From NCBI GenBank assembly GCA_036826475.1, contig DAISWG010000004.1, positions 27,338 through 91,337 of the forward strand: a DNA stretch of 64,000 nucleotides. Reading direction: 5' to 3'. Shown in pieces: positions 39,417 to 47,071 of this stretch (the first letter of the stretch is position 1; each line of letters starts with the position of its first letter). The notes beneath the pieces are model-generated. The model was not told where the DNA came from. It was given only the letters and a program-made list of their open reading frames with translations, and ran no database searches. This DNA is from Miltoncostaea sp036826475. GTDB taxonomy: Bacteria > Actinomycetota > Thermoleophilia > Miltoncostaeales > Miltoncostaeaceae. Made by a program: the position numbers and the translations under genes.

Positions 39417-41111
39417 CTAGGGGGTCCCGGTCCCCCCCGGGGCGAGCGGATACCCGACGGCGGCGGTGCGCCCCCGCACCCCCACCACCAGCACGGCGGG
39501 GCCGTCGCCCGCGCGGACCCACAGGTCGTCGAGCGCCGCGGGCAGCGCCGCGGGATCATCGACGCGCGCGGTGTCGGCCCCGAATCCGGCGCAGATGCCG
39601 GCCACGTCCAGGCGCGGGGCGTCCAGGGCCAGGCCCGGCCAGTCGCCCTGGGGGCGGCCGGTCATGCCCTCCAGGCCGGCGCGGAGGATCTCGTAGCCGC
39701 CGTTGTCGGCCACCACCAGCGCGAGGGGCGCGCGCTCGTGCGCCGCGGTCCACAGCGCATGGACCCCGAACAGCAGGCTCCCGTCGCCCTGGAGGGCCAT
39801 CACGCGCCGACCCGGGTCGGCGATCGCGGCCCCGACCGCGGCGGGGAGCCCCCACCCCAGGGCGCTGCCGCGGTGCGCCATCCACGTGCCCGGGCGGCGC
39901 GGCCCGATCACGGCGCGCAGGCCGCGGCCGGAGGTGAGCGCCTCGTCCACCACCAGGTCGTCCGGGCCCACCGCGCCGGCCACCGCGAGCGCGAAGTCGG
40001 ACGGCGAGATGCGCGCGCCGCCCGCACCCGCCGCGACGCTCGCCCGCGCCGCGGCGCGGGCGGCCGCCGCCGCGGCCTCGGCCTCGGTGCGCCGGGCGAG
40101 CGACGCCGGGGCCGGCGGACCCAGGCGGTCGGCGAGGAGTGCGAGGCCCGTCGCGACGCTCCCCGCCGCCCCCGCGGCGACCGGATACGTCCTGCCGATC
40201 TCGGCGGGGTCCACGTCGAGATGGACCAGCCGCGCCCCCGCCGGCACCGCGGGCCCCGCGCTGTGGCCGAACAGCCGGAAGACCGGCAGGCCCGCGGCCA
40301 GGACGACGTCGAAGGGCTCCAGCAGCGACCGGATGTCGGATGCGAACGGCGGGAGCATCCCGCGCCAGAGCGGGTGGTCCGTGGGGAGCGGCGCCAGGGA
40401 TCCGATGGGCTCGCCGAAGACCGGCGCCCCGAGCCGCTCGGCCACCGCGGCGACCGCCCCGTCGCCCCGTTCGTGCGCGACCCCGTCGCCCGCGATGACG
40501 ACGGGCGCCGTCGCCGACGCGAGCACCGCGGCCGCCGCATCGAGGTCGCCGGGCGGTGGGGCCGGGGCGGCCGGCACGGTCGTGCCGCGATGCGGCGCCG
40601 GGGCCGGGGCCACCTGCACGTCGAGGGGGATGCTCAGCACCACCGGCCCGCGCGGGTGTGTCAGGGCGGTGCGCACCGCCAGCGCGAACAGCTCCGGCAG
40701 CTCCTGCGGCGACCGCACCTCCCAGGCGCCCTTGGCGACCGGCGCGGCCATCGCCACCAGCTCGCCGCCGAGGAACGGGCCGCCCGGCAGCATCGACTGC
40801 CATTGCTGCCCCACCGTCACCAGCACGGGCACCCGGCAGCGGGCGGCGTTCAGGATCCCCGACATCGCGTTCGCCAGCCCGGGCTGCACGTGGACGTTCG
40901 CGACCGCCAGGCCGCCCGTCGCCTGCGCCCACCCGTCGGCCATCCCGATCACCGCCGCCTCGTGGAGGCCCAGGACGTACCGGACCGCGTCCTGCCGGCC
41001 CATCGCGTCCGTGATCGGCAGCTCGGTGGAGCCCGGGTTGCCGAACAGGACCGGGACCCCTTCGGCGGCGATCGCCGCGAGGAGCCAGTCGGACCCGTCG
41101 CGCTCAGGCAA
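39417..41111 (-). CDS. ThDP-dependent decarboxylase (benzoylformate decarboxylase-like)
   Basis: A 564-aa protein of the acetolactate-synthase/pyruvate-decarboxylase superfamily: N-terminal PYR domain with FGNPGSTELPITDAM (catalytic Glu near residue 30) and LHEAAVIGMADGWAQATGG, central DHS-type domain, and C-terminal PP domain with the ThDP/Mg motif ALQGDGSLLFGVHALWTA ending in VVADNGGYEILR. The layout and the GSTELP opening fit benzoylformate decarboxylase (MdlC) and related 2-keto acid decarboxylases better than acetolactate synthase. The start is TTG 41111, 8 bp inside clpS. No mandelate-pathway genes are visible. Confidence 0.85.
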   Translation of the reverse strand: MPERDGSDWLLAAIAAEGVPVLFGNPGSTELPITDAMGRQDAVRYVLGLHEAAVIGMADGWAQATGGLAVANVHVQPGLANAMSGILNAARCRVPVLVTVGQQWQSMLPGGPFLGGELVAMAAPVAKGAWEVRSPQELPELFALAVRTALTHPRGPVVLSIPLDVQVAPAPAPHRGTTVPAAPAPPPGDLDAAAAVLASATAPVVIAGDGVAHERGDGAVAAVAERLGAPVFGEPIGSLAPLPTDHPLWRGMLPPFASDIRSLLEPFDVVLAAGLPVFRLFGHSAGPAVPAGARLVHLDVDPAEIGRTYPVAAGAAGSVATGLALLADRLGPPAPASLARRTEAEAAAAAARAAARASVAAGAGGARISPSDFALAVAGAVGPDDLVVDEALTSGRGLRAVIGPRRPGTWMAHRGSALGWGLPAAVGAAIADPGRRVMALQGDGSLLFGVHALWTAAHERAPLALVVADNGGYEILRAGLEGMTGRPQGDWPGLALDAPRLDVAGICAGFGADTARVDDPAALPAALDDLWVRAGDGPAVLVVGVRGRTAAVGYPLAPGGTGTP

Positions 41112-41394
41112 GCGGCGCCATGGTCAGCCCCGCGTCCCGGAGCTGCTCCCAGTACAGCTCGGCCTGCTCGCGGGCCCCGCTCCACACGCGCGCCCGCCCG
41201 GCGTTGTGGATCTTGTCAGCCAGGACCAGCCCGGCCTCGTAGTTCACGCCGGGGATGAACCGCGCCAGCGTGCGGGCGACGTGCTCGAAGGTGTTGTGGT
41301 CGTCGTTCAGGACGATCACGTGGCACGGCTCGCCGTGGCCTGAGCCGGGGCCCGAGCGTTCCGTGATCGGCCGGACGGGCGTCTGGGTGCCCAC
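41104..41394 (-). CDS. clpS: ATP-dependent Clp protease adaptor ClpS
   Basis: A 96-aa adaptor that delivers N-degron substrates to ClpAP/ClpCP. The core reads PCHVIVLNDDHNTFEHVARTL (23-43), including the N-end-binding NDDHNTF loop, then HNAGRARVWSGAREQAELYWEQL. The GTG start has a leaderless TATCCT 6 nt upstream. Its last 8 bp overlap the TTG of the ThDP enzyme, so the two may be co-translated; no functional link is obvious. Confidence 0.92.
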   Translation of the reverse strand: MGTQTPVRPITERSGPGSGHGEPCHVIVLNDDHNTFEHVARTLARFIPGVNYEAGLVLADKIHNAGRARVWSGAREQAELYWEQLRDAGLTMAPLA

Positions 41395-41400
41395 GCCGTC

Positions 41401-41406
41401 AGGATA
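41401..41406 (-). promoter_or_regulatory. Leaderless -10 element (TATCCT)
   Basis: Minus-strand TATCCT, 6 nt before the clpS GTG at 41394. Confidence 0.55.
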
Positions 41407-41422
41407 TCCCCGGCGGGCTCCT

Positions 41423-42073
41423 TCAGGTGAGGCGGACCAGGCCGGCGTAGCCGTCCGGGCCGTAGCTGCGCGCGTTCACCTTGTCGCTGGAGTTCCCCTC
41501 GACGGTGTCGATGCCGCCGTCGGGGCGGACGCCCGTGACCACGCCGATGTGGTCCAGCACCCCGTCGCCGCGACGGTCGAAGACCACCAGGTCGCCCACC
41601 TGCGGCGCCCCGCCGCCGGCCGGGATGTAGCGCCCCTGGCTCTCCGCCCACTGCTTGACCGTGGGGACGTAGCCGATGCCCTGGCCGTTCGGGCCCACCG
41701 GGACGCCCGCCTGCTGCGCCACCCACGACGTGAAGTACGCGCACCAGGGACCCACGCCCGAGCCCGAGGTCGCCGTCCGGTACTGGGCGATGCGGGGGGC
41801 GTCGTTCGAGCCGGGCGGCTGCTCGGACACGCCGAGCTCGGCGGTGGCGATCGCGGCGATCCGCTGTCCAGTGCCGGGGTTCCCCGCCAGGGCGGTGGGA
41901 GCGATCGCCGAGGCCTGCTGCGTGCCGGTGGCCGGGGCCATCGCCGAGCCGAGCCGCGTGGCGAAGTCGCCCGTGGTGGTCGCGGCCTGGGCCGGCTGGA
42001 GCGGCGCGGTGATCTCGCGCACGCGCGCGACGGCCTGCTGGTATCCCGCGAGGGGGGCGGAGTCGATGGTCAC
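41423..42073 (-). CDS. CHAP-domain (NlpC/P60-like) amidase
   Basis: A 216-aa protein. Residues about 1-65 are a low-complexity helical region (TIDSAPLAGYQQAVARVREITAPL), followed by AAIATAELGVSEQPPGSN and a CHAP domain with the catalytic Cys in GVGPWCAYFTSWVAQQAG (about 105-122), His in GVLDHIGVVTG and Asn in TVEGNSSD. It is a cysteine amidase or endopeptidase of peptidoglycan. No Sec signal peptide or membrane anchor is visible, so export by another route, for example the flagellar one, or an intracellular role is possible. The GTG start is weakly supported. Confidence 0.8.
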   Translation of the reverse strand: MTIDSAPLAGYQQAVARVREITAPLQPAQAATTTGDFATRLGSAMAPATGTQQASAIAPTALAGNPGTGQRIAAIATAELGVSEQPPGSNDAPRIAQYRTATSGSGVGPWCAYFTSWVAQQAGVPVGPNGQGIGYVPTVKQWAESQGRYIPAGGGAPQVGDLVVFDRRGDGVLDHIGVVTGVRPDGGIDTVEGNSSDKVNARSYGPDGYAGLVRLT

Positions 42074-42181
42074 GGGGCGATCCCCGCCCCATCGGCGCCC
42101 CGCGGCGACGGCTTGAGCCGCGCGCCGCGCGACTCCGCGCCGGGCGGGTCACCCGGGTGATCGGCGCGCGGATTGTGACCA

Positions 42182-42196
42182 CGCGGTGAAACCGCG
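42182..42196 (+). promoter_or_regulatory. Hairpin/operator upstream of the PiT gene
   Basis: Perfect CGCGGT-GAA-ACCGCG, 45 bp before ATG 42242, preceded by GATTGTGACC. Possible regulator site; no actinobacterial Pho-box direct repeat is evident. Confidence 0.3.
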
Positions 42197-42241
42197 CTCA
42201 GGCTCTTGAAACCTTTGTATCCCGGAGGTTCCCTTCCGCCG

Positions 42242-43414
42242 ATGGCCGAGGACCTGATCCTGATCGCGGTCGTGATGACGGCCCTGGCGTTCGACTTCAC
42301 GAACGGCTTCCACGACACGGGCAACGCCACCGCCTCGTCCATCGCCACCGGCGCCCTCAAGCCGAAGATCGCCGTCGGCCTCGCCGCCGTGCTGAACGTG
42401 GTGGGCGCCTTCCTCTCCCTCGAGGTGGCGAAGACCATCGCGAGCGGGATCGTGGACGCCGGGGCGATCACCCTGACCGTCGTCTTCGCCGGCCTCGTCG
42501 GCGCCATCGCGTGGAACATCATCACGTGGCTGATGGGGCTGCCGTCGAGCTCGTCGCACGCCCTGATCGGCGGCGTGGTGGGCGCGACGCTCGCCGCTGC
42601 GGGGGCCGACGCCGTCAACGGCAGCGCGCTGGTGCAGAAGGTGGTCGTCCCCTCCGTGCTGGCGCCGATCATCGCGGGGAGCGTCGCGATCATGGCGGTG
42701 CACCTGGCCCGCCGGCTGCACGCCAAGGGATCCACGGCCGAGAACGACCGCGGGTTCCGCCGCGGCCAGATCGCGTCCGCGTCGCTGATCTCCCTGGCGC
42801 ACGGCACCAACGACGCGCAGAAGACGATGGGCATCATCACGTTGGCCCTCGTCGCGCACGGGACCATCGGCGAGGACGCCGGCGTGCCGCCGTGGGTGGT
42901 CGTCGCCGCCGCGGTCGCCATCGGCGCGGGGACGTACTGCGGCGGGTGGCGGATCATCCGCACGATGGGCTCGCGGCTGACCGACATCACCCCGCACCAG
43001 GGCTTCTCCTCCGACTCGTCGGCCGCCGCGGTGATCCTGACCTCGTCGCACTTCGGCTTCCCGCTCTCCACGACGCACGTCGCCACCGGCGCGATCCTGG
43101 GCGCCGGCGTCGGGGCGCGGCAGCGCGTGCGCTGGTCCGTCGCCGGCCGCATGGTCGTGGCCTGGGTCATCACGCTCCCCGCCGCGGCGCTGATGGCCGC
43201 CGCCATGTACGGCCTGGCGGAGGGGGTCGGCGGCAACGCGGGCATCGTGGCCGTGGGGACCCTGGCGATCGTGAGCGGCGTGGGGGCGTGGCTCCTGTCC
43301 CGCCGCAACCCGGTCAACGCGGGCAACGTCAACGACGTGCCGCCCGTCGCCGTCGTCGCGCCCGAGCCCGCGGGGATGGCCGAGCCCCGGCCCGTCGCGG
43401 GGGCGGGCGCGTGA
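42242..43414 (+). CDS. pit: PiT-family inorganic phosphate transporter
   Basis: A 390-aa integral membrane protein with the duplicated PiT signature: FDFTNGFHDTGNATASSIATG (about 15-35) and SLAHGTNDAQKTMGIITLAL (about 187-206), plus LPSSSSHALIGGVVGA and LSTTHVATGAILGAG. About ten transmembrane helices. It is low-affinity Pi (metal-phosphate) uptake driven by protons or Na+. GGAGG is 15 nt before the ATG, rather far; an in-frame TTG at 42206 exists. The stop overlaps the next small membrane gene by 4 bp. Confidence 0.93.
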   Translation: MAEDLILIAVVMTALAFDFTNGFHDTGNATASSIATGALKPKIAVGLAAVLNVVGAFLSLEVAKTIASGIVDAGAITLTVVFAGLVGAIAWNIITWLMGLPSSSSHALIGGVVGATLAAAGADAVNGSALVQKVVVPSVLAPIIAGSVAIMAVHLARRLHAKGSTAENDRGFRRGQIASASLISLAHGTNDAQKTMGIITLALVAHGTIGEDAGVPPWVVVAAAVAIGAGTYCGGWRIIRTMGSRLTDITPHQGFSSDSSAAAVILTSSHFGFPLSTTHVATGAILGAGVGARQRVRWSVAGRMVVAWVITLPAAALMAAAMYGLAEGVGGNAGIVAVGTLAIVSGVGAWLLSRRNPVNAGNVNDVPPVAVVAPEPAGMAEPRPVAGAGA

Positions 43415-43632
43415 GCGACTACGTCGACCTGGACGCCCTCTGGCGGGTGGCGGTGCTGAGCGCGGCGTTCGGGGTGGGTGTGGTGGTGCTCTACGCGCTG
43501 GGCCTGCGCGCGCTCGCCACCGGCGGCTCGGGGGCCCAGCCCGGCCGCGGGCGCCGGGTGGCCGCGTGGGGGTGCTTCGCGCTCTGCGCCGTGGCCGTCC
43601 TCTTCGGCATCAGGGTGATGCTCGCGAAGTAG
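43411..43632 (+). CDS. Small two-helix membrane protein coupled to pit
   Basis: A 73-aa protein with two hydrophobic helices (LSAAFGVGVVVLYALGL and AAWGCFALCAVAVLFGI) joined by a basic loop (GRGRRV). GTG overlaps the pit TGA. Probably a companion of the transporter, but I know no assigned function. The 3' end overlaps the convergent membrane gene by 23 bp. Confidence 0.7.
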   Translation: MSDYVDLDALWRVAVLSAAFGVGVVVLYALGLRALATGGSGAQPGRGRRVAAWGCFALCAVAVLFGIRVMLAK

Positions 43633-44173
43633 GTCCCGGCGCCTCGCGCCGCGCCGCCCGCACCCCCAGGATCGCCGCGGCCGTCGTCGCGAGCACCGCC
43701 AGCGCCAGGCCGACCCACCCGGCGGCGCGCGCCCACGCCTCGGCGCCGGACAGCTGGTCGCCGCCGGTGACGGCGAACCGGATCGCCGCGCCCGCGATCA
43801 CGACGGCGGGCAGGGCGGCGCCGCGCGCGACGGCCATCGTGGCGGCGACGAGGAGCGCGCCGGCCGACAGCAGCAGCTCGGTGCCGAGGGCGGCGGACGT
43901 CCCGCCGGGGGGCGAGGTGAGCATCACCACGGCGATGGTCGTCCACGTCCCCGCCAGGATCGCCATTGCGGTCGCCGGGACCACCTCGGCGAGCGCGAAC
44001 CCCATCAGCGACGCCGTCAGCTGGAGCGGGGCGACGAGCGCGACGAGGGCCACCGCCACGTCGTGTCCGTCCGCGGGCGCCAGCCAGCCGAGGTTGAGCG
44101 TGGCGAGCAGCAGCGTGCCGACCGCCAGCGCCAGGAACCCCAGCGGCAGCGGCGGCGCCGGCCCACGCGTCAC
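43610..44173 (-). CDS. GPR1/FUN34/YaaH-like membrane protein
   Basis: A 187-aa protein with six hydrophobic helices: LGFLALAVGTLLLATLNLG, VALVALVAPLQLTASLMGF, AMAILAGTWTTIAVVML, LLLSAGALLVAATMAVA, LPAVVIAGAAIRFAVTG and LALAVLATTAAAILGV. Order and motifs resemble the SatP/YaaH succinate-acetate channel family, but the family's N-terminal NPAPLGL signature is only approximated by PPLPLGF, so the call is tentative. GTG overlaps the upstream stop (GTGA). Third gene behind the molybdopterin oxidoreductase. Confidence 0.55.
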   Translation of the reverse strand: MTRGPAPPLPLGFLALAVGTLLLATLNLGWLAPADGHDVAVALVALVAPLQLTASLMGFALAEVVPATAMAILAGTWTTIAVVMLTSPPGGTSAALGTELLLSAGALLVAATMAVARGAALPAVVIAGAAIRFAVTGGDQLSGAEAWARAAGWVGLALAVLATTAAAILGVRAARREAPGPTSRASP

Positions 44174-44628
44174 CGCACGACCACCAGCACCTGGGGCGCC
44201 GCCTGCTTCATGCGCGTACGGAGCCACGCGATCTGGCGATGGGTGTCGCCCTCGCATGCCGACACGGTCGCGGCGAGCGCCGCGTCGCGCAGCCCCTGGG
44301 CCGCCTGGCCGATGAGCGTCCATGCGATGTCGCACTCGCTCGCCATCAGGAAGAGGTCGTGGAGGTCGCGCAGCAGCGCGATCGGACCCTCGCGCGTGCC
44401 CGTGAACAGCTCGGAGTGGAGGCGGTCGGGCTCGTCGCCGGCCTCCTCCCCGTAGCGGTCCACGAAGGGCCGGAGCTCGGCCGCCTGGCGGTCGGCCAGG
44501 ACGGCGAGGTACCGGCAGGTGTCCTCCACGTCCGGCTCGCCGCCGTGCGCCTCCGCCACCCGCCGGAAGGCGTCGGCGGTGGCGTCGAGGCTCCGGTGCA
44601 GCATCCCGAGCCAGTGGGCCACCAGCAC
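44170..44628 (-). CDS. Helical protein linked to the molybdopterin oxidoreductase, unknown function
   Basis: A 152-aa all-helical protein (WLGMLHRSLDATADAFRRVA; CRYLAVLADRQAAELRPFVD; ALLRDLHDLFLMASECDIAW; EGDTHRQIAWLRTRMKQAAP), reminiscent of a four-helix bundle. There is no clear di-iron EXXH pair. It starts one base after the oxidoreductase stop, so it is probably translated with it; a maturation or partner role is conceivable. Family not recognised. Confidence 0.65.
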   Translation of the reverse strand: MLVAHWLGMLHRSLDATADAFRRVAEAHGGEPDVEDTCRYLAVLADRQAAELRPFVDRYGEEAGDEPDRLHSELFTGTREGPIALLRDLHDLFLMASECDIAWTLIGQAAQGLRDAALAATVSACEGDTHRQIAWLRTRMKQAAPQVLVVVR

Positions 44629-44629
44629 C

Positions 44630-46972
44630 TCAGCCCTCCCCCGCCCGGGTCACCCGTACGGCGCCGACCTTGAACAGCGGCTGCTTCGACACCGGATCCC
44701 AGCGGGTGCGCACCAGCTCGTTGGCCGCGCGCCCGGGGCCGCCGTCCGGGCCGGCGGCGCCCCGGTCCCAGTACCCGTAGTGGAACGGCACGAAGACGTG
44801 GCCGGCCCGGATCCCGCCGATCCTGACGGGCGCCTCGATCGCCCCCCGGCGGGAGGCGATGCGCACCCGGTCGCCGTCGACGACGCCCAGGGCCGCGGCG
44901 TCCTCCTCCGACAGCTCGGCCCACACGTCGGGGGCGGCGGCCTGGAGCTCCGGCGCACGGGCCGTCTTGGTACGGGTGTGGAACTGGTGGACGGTCCGGC
45001 CGGTGGTGAGCAGCATCGGGTGCTCGGGGTCGGGGGCCTCGTCGGGGGGCCGGTACGCGGTGGCGTGGAGGAAGGCCCGCCCGTCGGGGCGCATCGCGCG
45101 GTGCTCGGTGGCGCTGAGGGTGGCGCCGGTGTCCAGGTCCTGGCCGTAGGTCTCCGTGTACGCCGAGTCGGTGTTGAAGCGCCCGTCCGCGTAGAGCCGC
45201 TCCGTGCCGTCCGGGGCGTCCGCGGTGCAGGGCCACTGCACGCCGCCCTCGCGCAGCCGCTCGTACGTGAGCGCGGAGTAGTCGCAGGGGCGCCCGCGCG
45301 AGCACGCCCGCCAGGCGGCGAACGCGCCCTCCGGGTCCGTCCAGGTGACGAGCGGGGCGCCGTCGCGGTCGCGGAAGTCCATGCGGCGGGCGTAGTCGAG
45401 CAGGATGTCCAGGTCGCTGCGCGCCTCGCCGGGCGGCGCGACGGCGCGGTCGGAGATGTGGACGGTGCGATCGACGTTGGTGAACGTCCCGGTCTTCTCC
45501 CCCCACCCGGCGGCGGGCAGCACCACGTCGGCGAGGCGGGCCGTCTCGGTCAGGAAGATGTCCTGGACGACGACGAACAGGCCCTCCCGGCGGAGGATGC
45601 CGCGCACACGCGCCAGGTCGGGCAGCGACACGGCCGGGTTGGTCGCCGAGATCCACAGCATCTCGATGGACCCCTGCTCGGCGTAGCGCCAGATCGACAT
45701 CGCGTGCGTCGGCGGCGCCCAGTGCGGAATGGTCGACGGGTCCACCCGCCACAGATCCGCCAGCTCGCGGATGTGCTCAGGGTCGTCCCAGTTGCGGAAC
45801 CCCGGCAGGTCGCCGTCGGCGCCCGTCTCGCGGGTGTTCTGGGCGGTCGGCTGCCCGTTCATCTGGTAGATGCCGGCGCCGGGGTGGCCGATCATCCCGC
45901 GCAGCAGGTGGATGTCGTTCACCGCGCACGACGCCGCCGTCGCCTGGTGCGACTGGTAGAAGCCCTGGAGGACGGTCGAGAGCAGACGCTCCGCCCCGCC
46001 CAACAGGTCGGCGGCCCGGAGCAGGTCGTCCCGGGCGACCCCGCAGACCTCGGCCGCACGCTCGAGGGTGCACGGCTCCACCACGGCGCGGAGGTCGTCG
46101 AACCCGAGCGTGTGGGCGTCCACCCAGGCGCGGTCGATCCGGCCGCGCGCGATCAGCTCGCGCAGCAGCGCGTTGACCAGCATGAGGTTGGTGCCGATGC
46201 GCGGCGCCAGGTGCACGTCGGCCTCGCGCGCGACCGGCGTGTCGCGAGGGTCGACCGCCAGCATCCGCGGCGGGTCCGGCCCACGGCGGCGGTCGAGCAT
46301 GCGCGACCACAGGACCGTCTGGGTCTCGGCCACGTTGTGACCCCACAGCGCGATGGCGTCGCAGTGGTCCACGTCGGTGTAGGAGCCCGGCTGGCCGTCG
46401 GTGCCGAAGCTCGCCTTCAGCGCGGCCGCGGCGGTCGCGGTGCACAGGCGGGTGTTGCCGTCCATGTGCGGCGTCCCGATGCCGGCCTTCCCGATCACGG
46501 CGAGCGTGTAGTACTCCTCCAGGAAGAGCTGGCCGCTCGTGTAGAAGCCGACCCGGCCCCAGCCGCCGGGCTCGCCGAGCAGGGCCTGCGAGCGCTCCAC
46601 CACCAGCCGCATCGCCTCGTCCCAGCTCGCCGGCTCCAGCTCACCGCCGCGGCGGACGAGCGGGCGCGTGAGGCGGTCCGGCGACGCCATCGCCTGCCAT
46701 CCGAACAGGTCCTTCGGACCGAGCCGGCCGTGGTTCACGCGGTCGGCGGCCCGCCCGCGGACGCCGACGATCCTGCCGTCCGCCACCGCGATGTCCATCG
46801 CGTCGCCGTTGCTGCTCAGGACGGACGCTGAGGGGACCCAGGCCTCGACGTCGCCCTCCGCGACCCCCTCGGCCAGGTGCGTGTCGACCCGCACGGGCCA
46901 GGCCTCGCCCGGGCCGAACGGCGTGCGCGGCCCCCAGGGGTCGGCGATGCGGCCGGGCGTGGGCTGGGTCAT
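44630..46972 (-). CDS. Molybdopterin oxidoreductase (FdhA/NasA-like) lacking the N-terminal [4Fe-4S] cysteines
   Basis: A 780-aa bis-MGD enzyme of the DMSO-reductase superfamily: GDAMDIAVADGRIVGVRGRA (55-74), NTRLCTATAAAALKASFG with the probable Mo-ligand Cys (about 173), WGHNVAETQTVLWSRML, IYQMNGQPTAQNTRETGADGD and a C-terminal molydopterin-binding domain (RTVHQFHTRTKT, VFVPFHYGYW). Where relatives have CxxCxxGC this protein reads SVLSSNGD, so the Fe-S cluster site is gone. Two small genes follow. The substrate is unknown. ATG 46972; a CATGAG-N6-CTCATG palindrome lies upstream. Confidence 0.85.
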   Translation of the reverse strand: MTQPTPGRIADPWGPRTPFGPGEAWPVRVDTHLAEGVAEGDVEAWVPSASVLSSNGDAMDIAVADGRIVGVRGRAADRVNHGRLGPKDLFGWQAMASPDRLTRPLVRRGGELEPASWDEAMRLVVERSQALLGEPGGWGRVGFYTSGQLFLEEYYTLAVIGKAGIGTPHMDGNTRLCTATAAAALKASFGTDGQPGSYTDVDHCDAIALWGHNVAETQTVLWSRMLDRRRGPDPPRMLAVDPRDTPVAREADVHLAPRIGTNLMLVNALLRELIARGRIDRAWVDAHTLGFDDLRAVVEPCTLERAAEVCGVARDDLLRAADLLGGAERLLSTVLQGFYQSHQATAASCAVNDIHLLRGMIGHPGAGIYQMNGQPTAQNTRETGADGDLPGFRNWDDPEHIRELADLWRVDPSTIPHWAPPTHAMSIWRYAEQGSIEMLWISATNPAVSLPDLARVRGILRREGLFVVVQDIFLTETARLADVVLPAAGWGEKTGTFTNVDRTVHISDRAVAPPGEARSDLDILLDYARRMDFRDRDGAPLVTWTDPEGAFAAWRACSRGRPCDYSALTYERLREGGVQWPCTADAPDGTERLYADGRFNTDSAYTETYGQDLDTGATLSATEHRAMRPDGRAFLHATAYRPPDEAPDPEHPMLLTTGRTVHQFHTRTKTARAPELQAAAPDVWAELSEEDAAALGVVDGDRVRIASRRGAIEAPVRIGGIRAGHVFVPFHYGYWDRGAAGPDGGPGRAANELVRTRWDPVSKQPLFKVGAVRVTRAGEG

Positions 46973-46995
46973 GCCCGGCTGGTTCCCGAAGTGAT

Positions 46996-47013
46996 CATGA
47001 GCGAAAACTCATG
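46996..47013. promoter_or_regulatory. Palindrome between the oxidoreductase and lhr genes
   Basis: CATGAG-CGAAAA-CTCATG, perfect 6-bp arms, 24 bp upstream of the oxidoreductase ATG in the 99-bp divergent gap. Candidate repressor site. Confidence 0.45.
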
Positions 47014-47059
47014 CTGGCACGACGCCGCGGGACCACGGCTCGGCGGCCGGGGCCGGGGG

Positions 47060-47065
47060 TACCAT
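47060..47065 (+). promoter_or_regulatory. Leaderless -10 element (TACCAT)
   Basis: TACCAT, 6 nt before the lhr GTG at 47072. Confidence 0.55.
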
Positions 47066-47071
47066 CGATCG

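Noticed and set aside
46877..47071. 65-codon N-terminal extension of Lhr
   Set aside because: It would cross the divergent promoter region; the conserved start and the leaderless -10 element both point to GTG 47072.
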